From an uncultured Lysobacteraceae bacterium (GTDB lineage: Bacteria; Pseudomonadota; Gammaproteobacteria; Xanthomonadales; Rhodanobacteraceae), in the NCBI GenBank assembly GCA_946482585.1, contig CAMLSI010000034.1:1-17569 (forward strand): 17,569 bases of DNA, read 5' to 3'. A program made the position numbers and the translations under genes. This document shows positions 6,702 through 13,398 of the stretch, one piece after another (positions within the stretch are counted from its first letter, which is position 1; every line of letters starts with the position of its first letter). The notes under the pieces are model-generated. The model was not told the origin of the DNA. It did no database searches and saw only the letters and a program-made list of their open reading frames with translations.

Positions 6702-6734
6702 GCCGGGTTTCGCCTGTGGCTCACCCCGACCTAC
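6702..6734 (-). repeat. REP-like element, inverted right copy, overlapping the cytochrome stop
   Basis: On the minus strand it reads GTAGGTCGGGGTGAGCC, then ends GCGAAACCCGG, closely matching the left copy. The two copies point toward each other, about 160 bp apart, like a BIME. The TAG of the GTAG head (6733-6731) is the stop codon of the cytochrome gene, so the element was inserted at, or has recruited, the end of that gene. Confidence 0.7.
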
Positions 6735-8038
6735 GGCCTCAACGCCTTCAGCGCACTCTGGAAGTTGCCCATCGAATAGCCGTTCTCGTTCTTGAGCACC
6801 GCATAGACGCCGTCGAGTTTGGCCTTGAGCGCATCGGCGCGGGCCTTGTCGATGACGCCGGTGTTCTCGAACGCGACGATCACGGATTGCGCCGCCATCG
6901 CAGCCTGTTCGGCAGCGTCATAGTCGCGGTATTCACCGCGCGCGGCATCGGCTTCGATGTCGGCCAGTATCGCGTTGAGGCTGCCTTCGTCGAACTTGTG
7001 CTGCGCGACGCGTGGCAGCAGTTCGGCCAGCGTCGCGCGCAGGCGCTTCGCAGCCGCGAGCGTGGCGTCGCGGCTTTCGGTCGTCGCGCGATGCAGCGCA
7101 CGCGTCTGTTCGAGCACGCGCGCTTCGGCGGGCTTGTCGACCGCGGCCAGCACGTGGCGGAACATCACGAGGTTCGCATCGTAGAGCCGCACCACGCCGG
7201 GCCCGAGTCCAGTGCCCTGACGCGGCCCCCAGGTCTTGTCCGACATGCGCTTGTGGCACGCGAAGCAATTGAACAGCACGAGTTCCGGGAAGATGCCCTG
7301 CATGCCGGCTTTCGGATCGGTGAGCTGATCGAGCAGGTTGGCCGCGGCCACGCCCTGTCCGACGGCCCAGTCGCGCGCGCCGCTGAATTCGCCCTTGCGC
7401 TCGATCCAGTCAGCGTCGATGGCGTAGTGCGGCCGGCCGAGCCAGGTGAACGTATCGAGTTCGAACGCGAGCCGGGGATGACCCGCTCCCATGATGCGAT
7501 GCGTGATCATGCGGTCTTTCGTGCCCATGTGGCACGACAGGCAGAGCTCCGCGCGGCGAACCGGATCGTCGGTCGCGTACATGCCCTTCGCGAGATTGTC
7601 GGCGTGCTTGACGCTCTTGTCCGCATGCGCGTTGAGCCATTGCTCCGCGCCGCCGTGACAGGCCTCGCAGCCGACGCCGTCGCTGATCTGGAATCGCTCG
7701 CCGCGCTGTGCCGCGGGCACGTTGTCGGCGTGGCAGTCGAGGCAGATCTTCGCTTCGGTCGCGTTGCCGAGGCCGAGCTTGCGCGCGATGTCCTGCGAAG
7801 CCGGCCGCTCGAGGATCGCATACGCCTTCGCATGCGGATCGGTTTCCTGCCAGACCGCGAATTCGTTCTGCATCACGTGCGATTCGCGGAATACCTGCGA
7901 GGCGCCGTGACAGACGCTGTTGGAACAACTGGCGACGCCGAGATGCTTGTGCGCCGCAATCGCATCGACCGCCGAAGCGGACAGCGCACCGGGCAACAGG
8001 AATACGCACACTGCAACGATCCACGTACGCAGTCTCAT
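6731..8038 (-). CDS. Periplasmic multihaem cytochrome c (c554/c-prime-like)
   Basis: This exported electron-transfer protein of 435 residues has a Sec signal peptide (charged MRLR, hydrophobic core WIVAVCVFLLPG, cleavage probably after ASA at 23). Four canonical haem motifs are CLDCH (99-103), CEACH (124-128), CLSCH (166-170) and CFACH (258-262). A fifth, CSNSVCH (38-44), has four residues between the cysteines. Many isolated His residues (e.g. SH54, H69, H180, GH187) could be distal ligands. The haem part resembles cytochrome c554 domains; residues 300-435 look helical and haem-free. The ATG at 8038 has GGGGAG seven bases upstream, so I prefer it to the ATG at 8053. No oxidoreductase partner adjoins it. 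Its acceptor and donor are unknown. The stop lies in a REP element. Confidence 0.88.
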   Translation of the reverse strand: MRLRTWIVAVCVFLLPGALSASAVDAIAAHKHLGVASCSNSVCHGASQVFRESHVMQNEFAVWQETDPHAKAYAILERPASQDIARKLGLGNATEAKICLDCHADNVPAAQRGERFQISDGVGCEACHGGAEQWLNAHADKSVKHADNLAKGMYATDDPVRRAELCLSCHMGTKDRMITHRIMGAGHPRLAFELDTFTWLGRPHYAIDADWIERKGEFSGARDWAVGQGVAAANLLDQLTDPKAGMQGIFPELVLFNCFACHKRMSDKTWGPRQGTGLGPGVVRLYDANLVMFRHVLAAVDKPAEARVLEQTRALHRATTESRDATLAAAKRLRATLAELLPRVAQHKFDEGSLNAILADIEADAARGEYRDYDAAEQAAMAAQSVIVAFENTGVIDKARADALKAKLDGVYAVLKNENGYSMGNFQSALKALRP

Positions 8039-8092
8039 CGCCGAACTCCCCATTCAGGCGAACGCCCTGGCGGCTGCTGGGCGTGCCGGCCG

Positions 8093-8126
8093 ATTATGCC
8101 ACGGGCATTCGCGACCGGAATTCCGG
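8093..8126 (-). promoter_or_regulatory. Candidate promoter and palindromic operator for the cytochrome gene
   Basis: On the minus strand -10 CATAAT (8098-8093) lies 16 bp after TTCCGG (8120-8115), a weak -35. That hexamer is half of the perfect 12-bp palindrome CCGGAATTCCGG (8126-8115). A start near 8086 gives a leader of about 48 nt. A palindrome over the -35 could be a repressor site; this is suggestive only. Confidence 0.35.
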
Positions 8127-8217
8127 GGCTGCCGGCTACGCGACAACGTCCGGGGTCACTGCCTGTTACGCAGAACGACGGCCGGCCCTGACACGAACAC
8201 GTGCCGGATCGCGCGAC

Positions 8218-8937
8218 TCAGGCTGCAGCCGGCTCGAGGCGGCGCCAGACGCAGGCGCCCTTGCTGGCCTTGTCGATCGCGGCAAGGCGCGCCTCGTGCG
8301 CCGTGAGTTCGGCGGCATCGGCCGCAATCACGCGCACCGGCGGCCGTTCGCCCGATATCTGAAGCGCGGCGACCTGCGTCTGGGGCATTTCGGCCTCGAC
8401 CGCGAAGTCGAGCGCGCCCTGCCCCGCGGTCAGCGCGAGATAGACGTCGGCGAGAATCTCGGCGTCGAGCAGCGCGCCGTGCAGTTCGCGATGGCTGTTG
8501 TCGATGTCCAGGCGCTTGCACAGCGCATCGAGGCTGTTGCGCTGGCCCGGGTACATCTCGCGCGCGAGTGCGAGCGTATCGAGGATGGTCGCGTGGTCGG
8601 ACAGCCTGCCGAATTCCGGCCCGAGCCGCGCGAGCTCCGCATCGATGAAGCCGACGTCGAACGCGGCGTTGTGGATGATGAGTTCCGCGCCCTTGACGTA
8701 GCCGAGGAACTCGGCCGCGATATCGGCAAAGCGGGGCTTGTCGGCAAGGAACTCGATGCTGATCCCATGCACGGCCTGAGCGCCCGCATCGATGTCGCGC
8801 TCGGGATTCAGATAGCGGTGGTAGTGGCTGCCGCTGACGCGGCGCGACAGCAGTTCTACGCAGCCCAGTTCGATCAGGCGATGGCCGCGCCCGGCGTCCA
8901 GGCCCGTGGTTTCCGTATCGAGCACGATCTGTCGCAT
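8218..8937 (-). CDS. dnaQ: DNA polymerase III epsilon subunit (3'-5' proofreading exonuclease)
   Basis: DnaQ proofreads for the replicative polymerase in complex with the alpha and theta subunits. The 239-residue protein (E. coli 243) has a DEDDh exonuclease domain: Exo I VLDTETTG (Asp7, Glu9), GISIEFL after VHG (57-64), Exo II HNAAFDVGFID (89-99, Asp94) and Exo III SHRELHGALLDAE (148-160, His153, Asp158). A QTQVAAL stretch (186-192) may be the beta-clamp-binding motif that follows this domain. The C-terminal alpha-binding tail is present. The ATG overlaps the rnhA stop by one base (TGATG), so both are read from one message. No T-rich terminator follows it. Confidence 0.96.
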   Translation of the reverse strand: MRQIVLDTETTGLDAGRGHRLIELGCVELLSRRVSGSHYHRYLNPERDIDAGAQAVHGISIEFLADKPRFADIAAEFLGYVKGAELIIHNAAFDVGFIDAELARLGPEFGRLSDHATILDTLALAREMYPGQRNSLDALCKRLDIDNSHRELHGALLDAEILADVYLALTAGQGALDFAVEAEMPQTQVAALQISGERPPVRVIAADAAELTAHEARLAAIDKASKGACVWRRLEPAAA

Positions 8938-9392
8938 CAGGCTTCCTGCTTCTGCTGGCGTTCGGCGGCGAGGCGCGCGGCGCGGTCGACGCGTTCGTTG
9001 TCGGGATGGCCCGAGTGGCCGCGCGTCCAGAACCATTCGACGCGATGGCGCGCGACGGCGGCGGCGAGCCGTTCCCAAAGGTCCTGGTTCTTGACCGGCT
9101 TCTTGTCGGACGTGCGCCAACCGTTGGCCTGCCAGCGCGCAAGCCACTGCTGCATGCCTTGCTTGACGTACTGCGAGTCGGTCGTGATGCGCACGCCACA
9201 GGGTCGCGTCAAGGCTTCGAGCGCGGCGATCGCGCCCATGAGTTCCATGCGGTTGTTCGTGGTGTCGGCTTCGCCGCCGGAAATCATCTTTTCGACCGCG
9301 CCGTAGCGCAGCAACGCAGCCCAGCCGCCAGGGCCGGGATTGCCGAGGCACGCGCCGTCGGTGAATACGTGGACCACGGAAGAATCGCTCAT
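8937..9392 (-). CDS. rnhA: Ribonuclease HI
   Basis: RNase HI cuts the RNA strand of RNA-DNA hybrids (R-loops, primers). The 151-residue protein matches E. coli RnhA in length. The DEDD residues are all present: Asp12 in [15 protein letters not shown], Glu50 in [10 protein letters not shown], Asp72 in [10 protein letters not shown] and Asp136 in NERVDRAA, plus His126 in TRGHSGH. The basic protrusion [15 protein letters not shown] (92-106) is intact. It overlaps the upstream methyltransferase by 4 nt (ATGA) and dnaQ downstream by 1 nt. In E. coli rnhA and dnaQ are divergent, so here the pair has been reorganised into one operon. Confidence 0.97.
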   Translation of the reverse strand: MSDSSVVHVFTDGACLGNPGPGGWAALLRYGAVEKMISGGEADTTNNRMELMGAIAALEALTRPCGVRITTDSQYVKQGMQQWLARWQANGWRTSDKKPVKNQDLWERLAAAVARHRVEWFWTRGHSGHPDNERVDRAARLAAERQQKQEA

Positions 9393-10072
9393 GCGCTCGC
9401 GCGTTGGGTGCCGGAGGCGAGATTGGTACGGACCGGGCGCTGACGCAGCGCGACCGGATGGCGCGCGGCGAGCGCCGCCGTGCTGCGCTTGCGGGCGAGC
9501 AGCAGCCAGCTCGGGCGCAAAACGGGCGGAACGCGCAATGGCGTGCCGCGCACGACCAAAAATGCGTGACCGATGCGGCGCTGCGCGTAGACATCGACGC
9601 CGCATGCGGCAAGCGCGCGCCGCCACGACAGCGCCGACGCGTATCGCGTCGACCGCCGCTCACGCAGGGCCAGCCAGGGCCGCCAGATCCCGAAGCGCGC
9701 GAAGCCGATGACCATCGCGATCCCGCCGGGTTCGAGCACGCGTGCGATTTCGGTGCGCAACGCCGCCGCGTCGTCGATGCGTTCGAACGCATGCTGCAGC
9801 ACGACGAGGCGGAAGCTGTCGTCGGCGAACGGCAGTTCGCCGGGTGCACAGCGCGCGTCGCCGCCGAGGCAATCCGGCGACAGCACGTGCAACCCTACGC
9901 GCCGTCCGAGCATCGGTGTCGCCATATGCTCGGCCAATTCCGCATCGCATCCGATGAACAGCCCCTGCCGCCCGAATACGCCGGCGCACTCGGGCGCGAG
10001 CGCAACGCGCTCCTGCGCGAAGACGGCACGCAGCGCGTCAGTAGTAGAAGGCGACTGGGGATGGAGGAGCAT
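9389..10072 (-). CDS. SAM-dependent methyltransferase, YafS-like
   Basis: This 227-residue protein has a partial class I (Methyltransf_11) signature: GLHVLSP followed by the acidic/loop region (60-75), the motif [22 protein letters not shown] (80-101) and [14 protein letters not shown] (112-125). The glycine-rich SAM loop normally near the start is degenerate: [18 protein letters not shown] lacks a clean GxGxG. The C-terminal 60 residues are Arg-rich and low in conservation. Its place beside rnhA, dnaQ and gloB matches E. coli YafS, whose substrate is also not established to my knowledge. The gene overlaps rnhA (ATGA) and probably leads that operon. The start at 10072 lacks a clear Shine-Dalgarno. 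Confidence 0.75.
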   Translation of the reverse strand: MLLHPQSPSTTDALRAVFAQERVALAPECAGVFGRQGLFIGCDAELAEHMATPMLGRRVGLHVLSPDCLGGDARCAPGELPFADDSFRLVVLQHAFERIDDAAALRTEIARVLEPGGIAMVIGFARFGIWRPWLALRERRSTRYASALSWRRALAACGVDVYAQRRIGHAFLVVRGTPLRVPPVLRPSWLLLARKRSTAALAARHPVALRQRPVRTNLASGTQRASA

Positions 10073-10158
10073 AGGGCGGGCACGTCAGGGAACACGAATT
10101 CTGCGCCAAGTCGTGCCGGCTTGTCCCGCGGCCCGGATCCTGCCGACGCCCGCGACGG

Positions 10159-10176
10159 CGTTAAGCGGGCTTAACG
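10159..10176. promoter_or_regulatory. 18-bp palindrome in the yafS-like/gloB divergent region
   Basis: CGTTAAGC-GG-GCTTAACG is an inverted repeat with perfect 8-bp arms and a 2-bp centre, AT-richer than its surroundings. It lies between the divergent starts (10072 and 10233) and overlaps the place where the -35 of the gloB promoter would be. A dimeric regulator site is a reasonable inference. No T-run follows, so it is not a terminator. Confidence 0.45.
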
Positions 10177-10202
10177 AGCACCGCGCGGACCGCCGCTATA
10201 GT
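10171..10202 (+). promoter_or_regulatory. Candidate gloB-mltD promoter
   Basis: -10 TATAGT (10197-10202) is five of six to consensus. The best upstream hexamer, TTAACG (10171-10176), is 20 bp away, longer than ideal, and lies within the palindrome. A start near 10209 would leave a leader of about 24 nt. Confidence 0.4.
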
Positions 10203-10232
10203 CCGCCGTCCCGATCTGTCCGCCAGAATGCC

Positions 10233-11012
10233 GTGCTGCACCTCGAGCCCGTTCCCGCCTTCGACGACAACTATCTTTGGCTGGTCCACGACGGCAGCAA
10301 CGCCGTGGCCGTCGACCCGGGCGACGCGGGCCCGATCGTTGATGCGCTGCGCCGGCTCGACCTGCGCCTGCGCGCGATTCTCGTCACGCATCATCACGAC
10401 GATCACATCGGCGGCGTCGCCGCGCTGCGCGCGCAGTACGAGGTCGACGTGTTCGCGCCGGCCGACGGGAGAATCGGCGAGGCGACGCATCGGGTGACCG
10501 GCGGCGATACCGTCGACCTTGCAGTGCCGAGCCTGCGTTTGCGCGTGATCGATCTGCCCGGGCATACGCGCAGCCACATCGGCTATCACGGCGGCGGCCT
10601 GCTGTTTTGCGGCGACACCTTGTTCAGTGTCGGCTGCGGCCGGCTGTTCGAGGGTACGCCGGCGCAGATGCTGGCCTCGCTCGACGCCCTCGCCGCGCTG
10701 CCGCCCGAAACGGCAGTCTGCTGCGCCCACGAATACACCTGGGCCAACTGCGCTTACGCGGCGACGGTAGAGCCGGACAATGCGAAGCTGCGCGCGCGCA
10801 TCGACGAGGTCCGCAGCCTGCGCGCCTCGCGCGCGCCGAGCCTGCCGAGCACGATCGCCAAAGAACGCGCGACGAATCCGTTCCTGCGCGTTGACGAACC
10901 CGCCGTCGTCGCCTGGGGCGAGCGCCACGGCATTCCGGCACGTGCACGCATCGACCGCTTCGCGGCGTTGCGTCGCGGCAAGGATCAGTTCCGGGTACCG
11001 CCGACATGGTGA
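10233..11012 (+). CDS. gloB: Hydroxyacylglutathione hydrolase (glyoxalase II)
   Basis: GloB hydrolyses S-D-lactoylglutathione to D-lactate and glutathione, completing methylglyoxal detoxification in the cytoplasm. The 259-residue protein has the typical start PVPAFDDNYLWLV. The binuclear metal site comprises His53, His55, Asp57 and His58 (THHHDDHIGG), His111 (PGHTRSHIGY), Asp128 (LFCGDTLFSVGCGRLFEG) and His166 (CCAHEYTW). These positions match E. coli GloB. The C-terminal domain has KERATNPFLR and ends GKDQF plus a short tail. The start is GTG at 10233; the nearby ATG at 10228 is out of frame. Its stop overlaps mltD by 7 nt. Confidence 0.95.
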   Translation: MLHLEPVPAFDDNYLWLVHDGSNAVAVDPGDAGPIVDALRRLDLRLRAILVTHHHDDHIGGVAALRAQYEVDVFAPADGRIGEATHRVTGGDTVDLAVPSLRLRVIDLPGHTRSHIGYHGGGLLFCGDTLFSVGCGRLFEGTPAQMLASLDALAALPPETAVCCAHEYTWANCAYAATVEPDNAKLRARIDEVRSLRASRAPSLPSTIAKERATNPFLRVDEPAVVAWGERHGIPARARIDRFAALRRGKDQFRVPPTW

Positions 11013-12415
11013 CGCGCCGGCGCCTGGCCCGACTCGCCGCGCTGATGCCGGCGCTGTTGCTTGCCGCGTGCGCGACCGCCCCCAAGCAGCCGTCGGGCGA
11101 GCACTCGGCCATTCCGACGACGACGTCGCTGCCGCCGCTGGATTTGCGCATCGCGCCGCCCGAACGCATCGACGTGCCGCTTGCGCCGCCGCCCGAGTCC
11201 AGCGGAGCGAAACCGACGCCCGACGCGACCGCATCGGTCTGGAATCGTCTGCGCACGCGTTTCGCGATGCCCGGCTGCGAATACAGCCCTGCGGTGCAGC
11301 GCTGGGCGCGCACCTACACGCAAGGCCCGGACCGTTTCGCCGCGTCGCTCAAGCGTGCGCTGCCGTTCCTGATGCTGGTGCTGGACGAGCTCGAACTACA
11401 GGACCTGCCCGGCGAGTTCGCGCTGCTGCCGTATCTCGAAAGCCACTACGAGCCGGTGGTCGGGCGCAGCGGCATGCCAGCCGGCATGTGGCAGTTCATG
11501 CCGGACACGGCGCGCGCGGTCGGGCTGCAGGTTTCACGGCACTACGACGGCCGCCTCGACGCCTGGGCGTCGAGCAGCGCCGCGGTCGGCATGCTCAAAC
11601 GCTACCAGGACGAATTCGGCGACTGGCGCCTCGTCGACATGGCGTTCAACGCCGGCGAATACCGCGTCAAGAAGCTGCTGCAGGCAAACCGCTCGGCCCT
11701 GAGCCGCGAGGACATCGCAAACCTGAAGCTGTCGCCGATCACGCATGACCATCTCGCCAAACTGCTCGCGCTCGGCTGCGTCATCAACGATCCGAAGCGC
11801 TTCGGCGTGACCCTGCCCGAACCCGCCCCCGACGATCATCTCGTCCGTGTCACGCTGACCGCGCCGATCGACATGCGCGTCGCCGCGCGTCTCGCCGACG
11901 TGCCCGAAGAAACGCTGCGCCGCTACAACGCTGGGCATCGCCAGTCGCGCATTTCCGCGTCATCGCCGATGCATCTGCTGCTGCCCAAGCCGGCGCTGTC
12001 GCGCTTCCAGCAGCGCTATACCCAGCTCGCGCCTAGCGCCTGGAGCACCTGGGATGCGGTCAAGTTGCGCGAACGTCGCGGCGTGGAGGAACTCGCCGGC
12101 GCGGCCGCCGTGCCGATCGACCTCGTCGGCGCCGCCAATGGCGTGGATCCCGCGCGTGAATTCGCCGCCGGCACGACCGTATTCCTGCCGTCCGCGCTCG
12201 GCAAGAACGTGGGCACTGCGCCGCCGCCGGTTCCACTGTCGCCCGAGGCGCAGCAGCGCAATGCCGCCACGATCACCGTGAAGAGCGGCGACAATTTGTG
12301 GACGCTTGCAAAAGCACACAAAGTCACCGTGACCAATCTGCGCCGCTGGAACAAGCTCGGCGAAAAGGCGCAGCTCAAGCCCGGGCAGAAGCTCTTCATC
12401 CAGGCAGTGGACTGA
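11006..12415 (+). CDS. mltD: Membrane-bound lytic transglycosylase D, lipoprotein
   Basis: MltD cleaves peptidoglycan between MurNAc and GlcNAc, forming 1,6-anhydro ends, from the inner face of the outer membrane. The 469-residue precursor has a lipoprotein signal: MVTRRRLARL, a hydrophobic core and the lipobox LAAC with Cys22. Residue +2 is Ala, so Lol sorting to the outer membrane is expected. A Pro-rich linker (28-75) leads to an SLT domain with ALLPYLESHYEP (139-150, catalytic Glu145), GMWQFMPDTAR (160-170) and DMAFNAGEYRV (211-221). One C-terminal LysM (about 424-466) has SGDNLWTLAKAH. E. coli MltD carries more than one LysM. It overlaps gloB by 7 nt; GTG at 11009 is an alternative start. 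Confidence 0.93.
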   Translation: MVTRRRLARLAALMPALLLAACATAPKQPSGEHSAIPTTTSLPPLDLRIAPPERIDVPLAPPPESSGAKPTPDATASVWNRLRTRFAMPGCEYSPAVQRWARTYTQGPDRFAASLKRALPFLMLVLDELELQDLPGEFALLPYLESHYEPVVGRSGMPAGMWQFMPDTARAVGLQVSRHYDGRLDAWASSSAAVGMLKRYQDEFGDWRLVDMAFNAGEYRVKKLLQANRSALSREDIANLKLSPITHDHLAKLLALGCVINDPKRFGVTLPEPAPDDHLVRVTLTAPIDMRVAARLADVPEETLRRYNAGHRQSRISASSPMHLLLPKPALSRFQQRYTQLAPSAWSTWDAVKLRERRGVEELAGAAAVPIDLVGAANGVDPAREFAAGTTVFLPSALGKNVGTAPPPVPLSPEAQQRNAATITVKSGDNLWTLAKAHKVTVTNLRRWNKLGEKAQLKPGQKLFIQAVD

Positions 12416-12527
12416 GCCTGCCGGCGCGCGCCCGCCGCTTGCGCCAAACGCCCGTTCGGGCAGCACCGGCGGCAAACCGCTACACTGCGTCGTTGCAGCA
12501 TGAATTCTTTTCGCAACGGGAGGTTCC

Positions 12528-13310
12528 ATGGGTTTTCTGCACGGCAAGCGCGCCCTGATCGTCGGCATCGCCAGCCAGCGTTCCATTGCCTGGGGTATCG
12601 CCAACGCGATGCACCGCGAAGGCGCGCAGCTCGCTTTCACCTATCAGAACGAGCGTCTGCGCGATCGCGTCGACGAAGCCGCGAACACCTTCGGCAGCAA
12701 CATCGTGCTGCCGTGCGACGTGGCCAGCGACGCCGAGATCGAGACGCTGTTCGCCGAACTCGGCAAGCAGTGGGACGGCTTCGACATCCTCGTCCATTCG
12801 GTGGGCTTTGCGCCGCGCGAAGCGCTGCAGGGCCAATTCCTCGAAGGCCTCACGCGCGAGAGCTTCGCGATCGCTCACGACGTGTCGAGCTACAGCCTCG
12901 CTGCGCTGTCGAAAGCGGCGCGTCCGCTGATGCAGGGCCGCAACGGTTCGGTGTTGACGTTGAGCTATCTCGGCGCCGAGCGCGCGCTGTCGAACTACAA
13001 CGTGATGGGTCTGGCGAAGGCCAGCCTCGAAGCCTGCGTACGCTACCTCGCGTTCAACCTCGGCCCCGAAGGCACGCGCGTCAACGCGATCTCGGCCGGC
13101 CCGATCAAGACGCTGGCCGCGGCCGGCATCTCCAACTTCCGCAAGATGCTCGATCACGTCGAGGAACATGCGCCGCTGCGCCGCAGCGTGACGATCGACG
13201 ACGTCGGCAACGTGGCCGCGTTCATGTGCTCGGACCTCGCCGCCGGCATTACCGGCGAAATCACCTACGTCGATGCGGGCTACAACATTCTCGGCATGAC
13301 CGGCATCTGA
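12528..13310 (+). CDS. fabI: Enoyl-[acyl-carrier-protein] reductase (NADH)
   Basis: FabI reduces trans-2-enoyl-ACP with NADH in the last step of each fatty-acid elongation cycle, in the cytoplasm. The 260-residue protein has the FabI-type cofactor start [15 protein letters not shown] (11-25), DVASD (64-68), [11 protein letters not shown] (90-100) and the catalytic set Tyr147, Tyr157 and Lys164 (YNVMGLAK), matching E. coli Tyr146, Tyr156 and Lys163. The loop [18 protein letters not shown] is the flexible substrate-binding loop that diazaborine and triclosan act on in this family. GGGAGG six to seven bases before the ATG fixes the start. TACACT at 12481-12486 is a possible -10. A bidirectional terminator follows. 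Confidence 0.97.
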   Translation: MGFLHGKRALIVGIASQRSIAWGIANAMHREGAQLAFTYQNERLRDRVDEAANTFGSNIVLPCDVASDAEIETLFAELGKQWDGFDILVHSVGFAPREALQGQFLEGLTRESFAIAHDVSSYSLAALSKAARPLMQGRNGSVLTLSYLGAERALSNYNVMGLAKASLEACVRYLAFNLGPEGTRVNAISAGPIKTLAAAGISNFRKMLDHVEEHAPLRRSVTIDDVGNVAAFMCSDLAAGITGEITYVDAGYNILGMTGI

Positions 13311-13331
13311 CCGGAGCGTACCTGGACGACG

Positions 13332-13358
13332 AAAAGGCCGCCTTTCGGCGGCCTTTTT
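13332..13358. terminator. Bidirectional terminator between fabI and ppiD
   Basis: The stem AAAAGGCCGCC (13332-13342) pairs with GGCGGCCTTTT after a TTTC loop, followed by a run of five Ts on the plus strand and TTTT on the minus strand. It serves the convergent ends of fabI and ppiD. Confidence 0.92.
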
Positions 13359-13398
13359 CGTTGTAGCGCGAAGCGGTCCGGAAACCGTCGCGCAACGA

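Noticed and set aside
8115..8139. Third REP-like unit starting GTAGCCGG on the minus strand
   Set aside because: It shares the GTAG head and GC arms but not the TGAGCC/CGAA core of the pair at 6512-6734; listed instead as a possible operator palindrome.
5748..9306. Very long plus-strand frames (5753-8191, 7708-9306) that look like large Arg/Ala-rich proteins
   Set aside because: They are antisense or off-frame shadows of the PP2C, cytochrome and dnaQ/rnhA genes in GC-rich DNA. Composition is random-like, with no family motif or ribosome-binding site.
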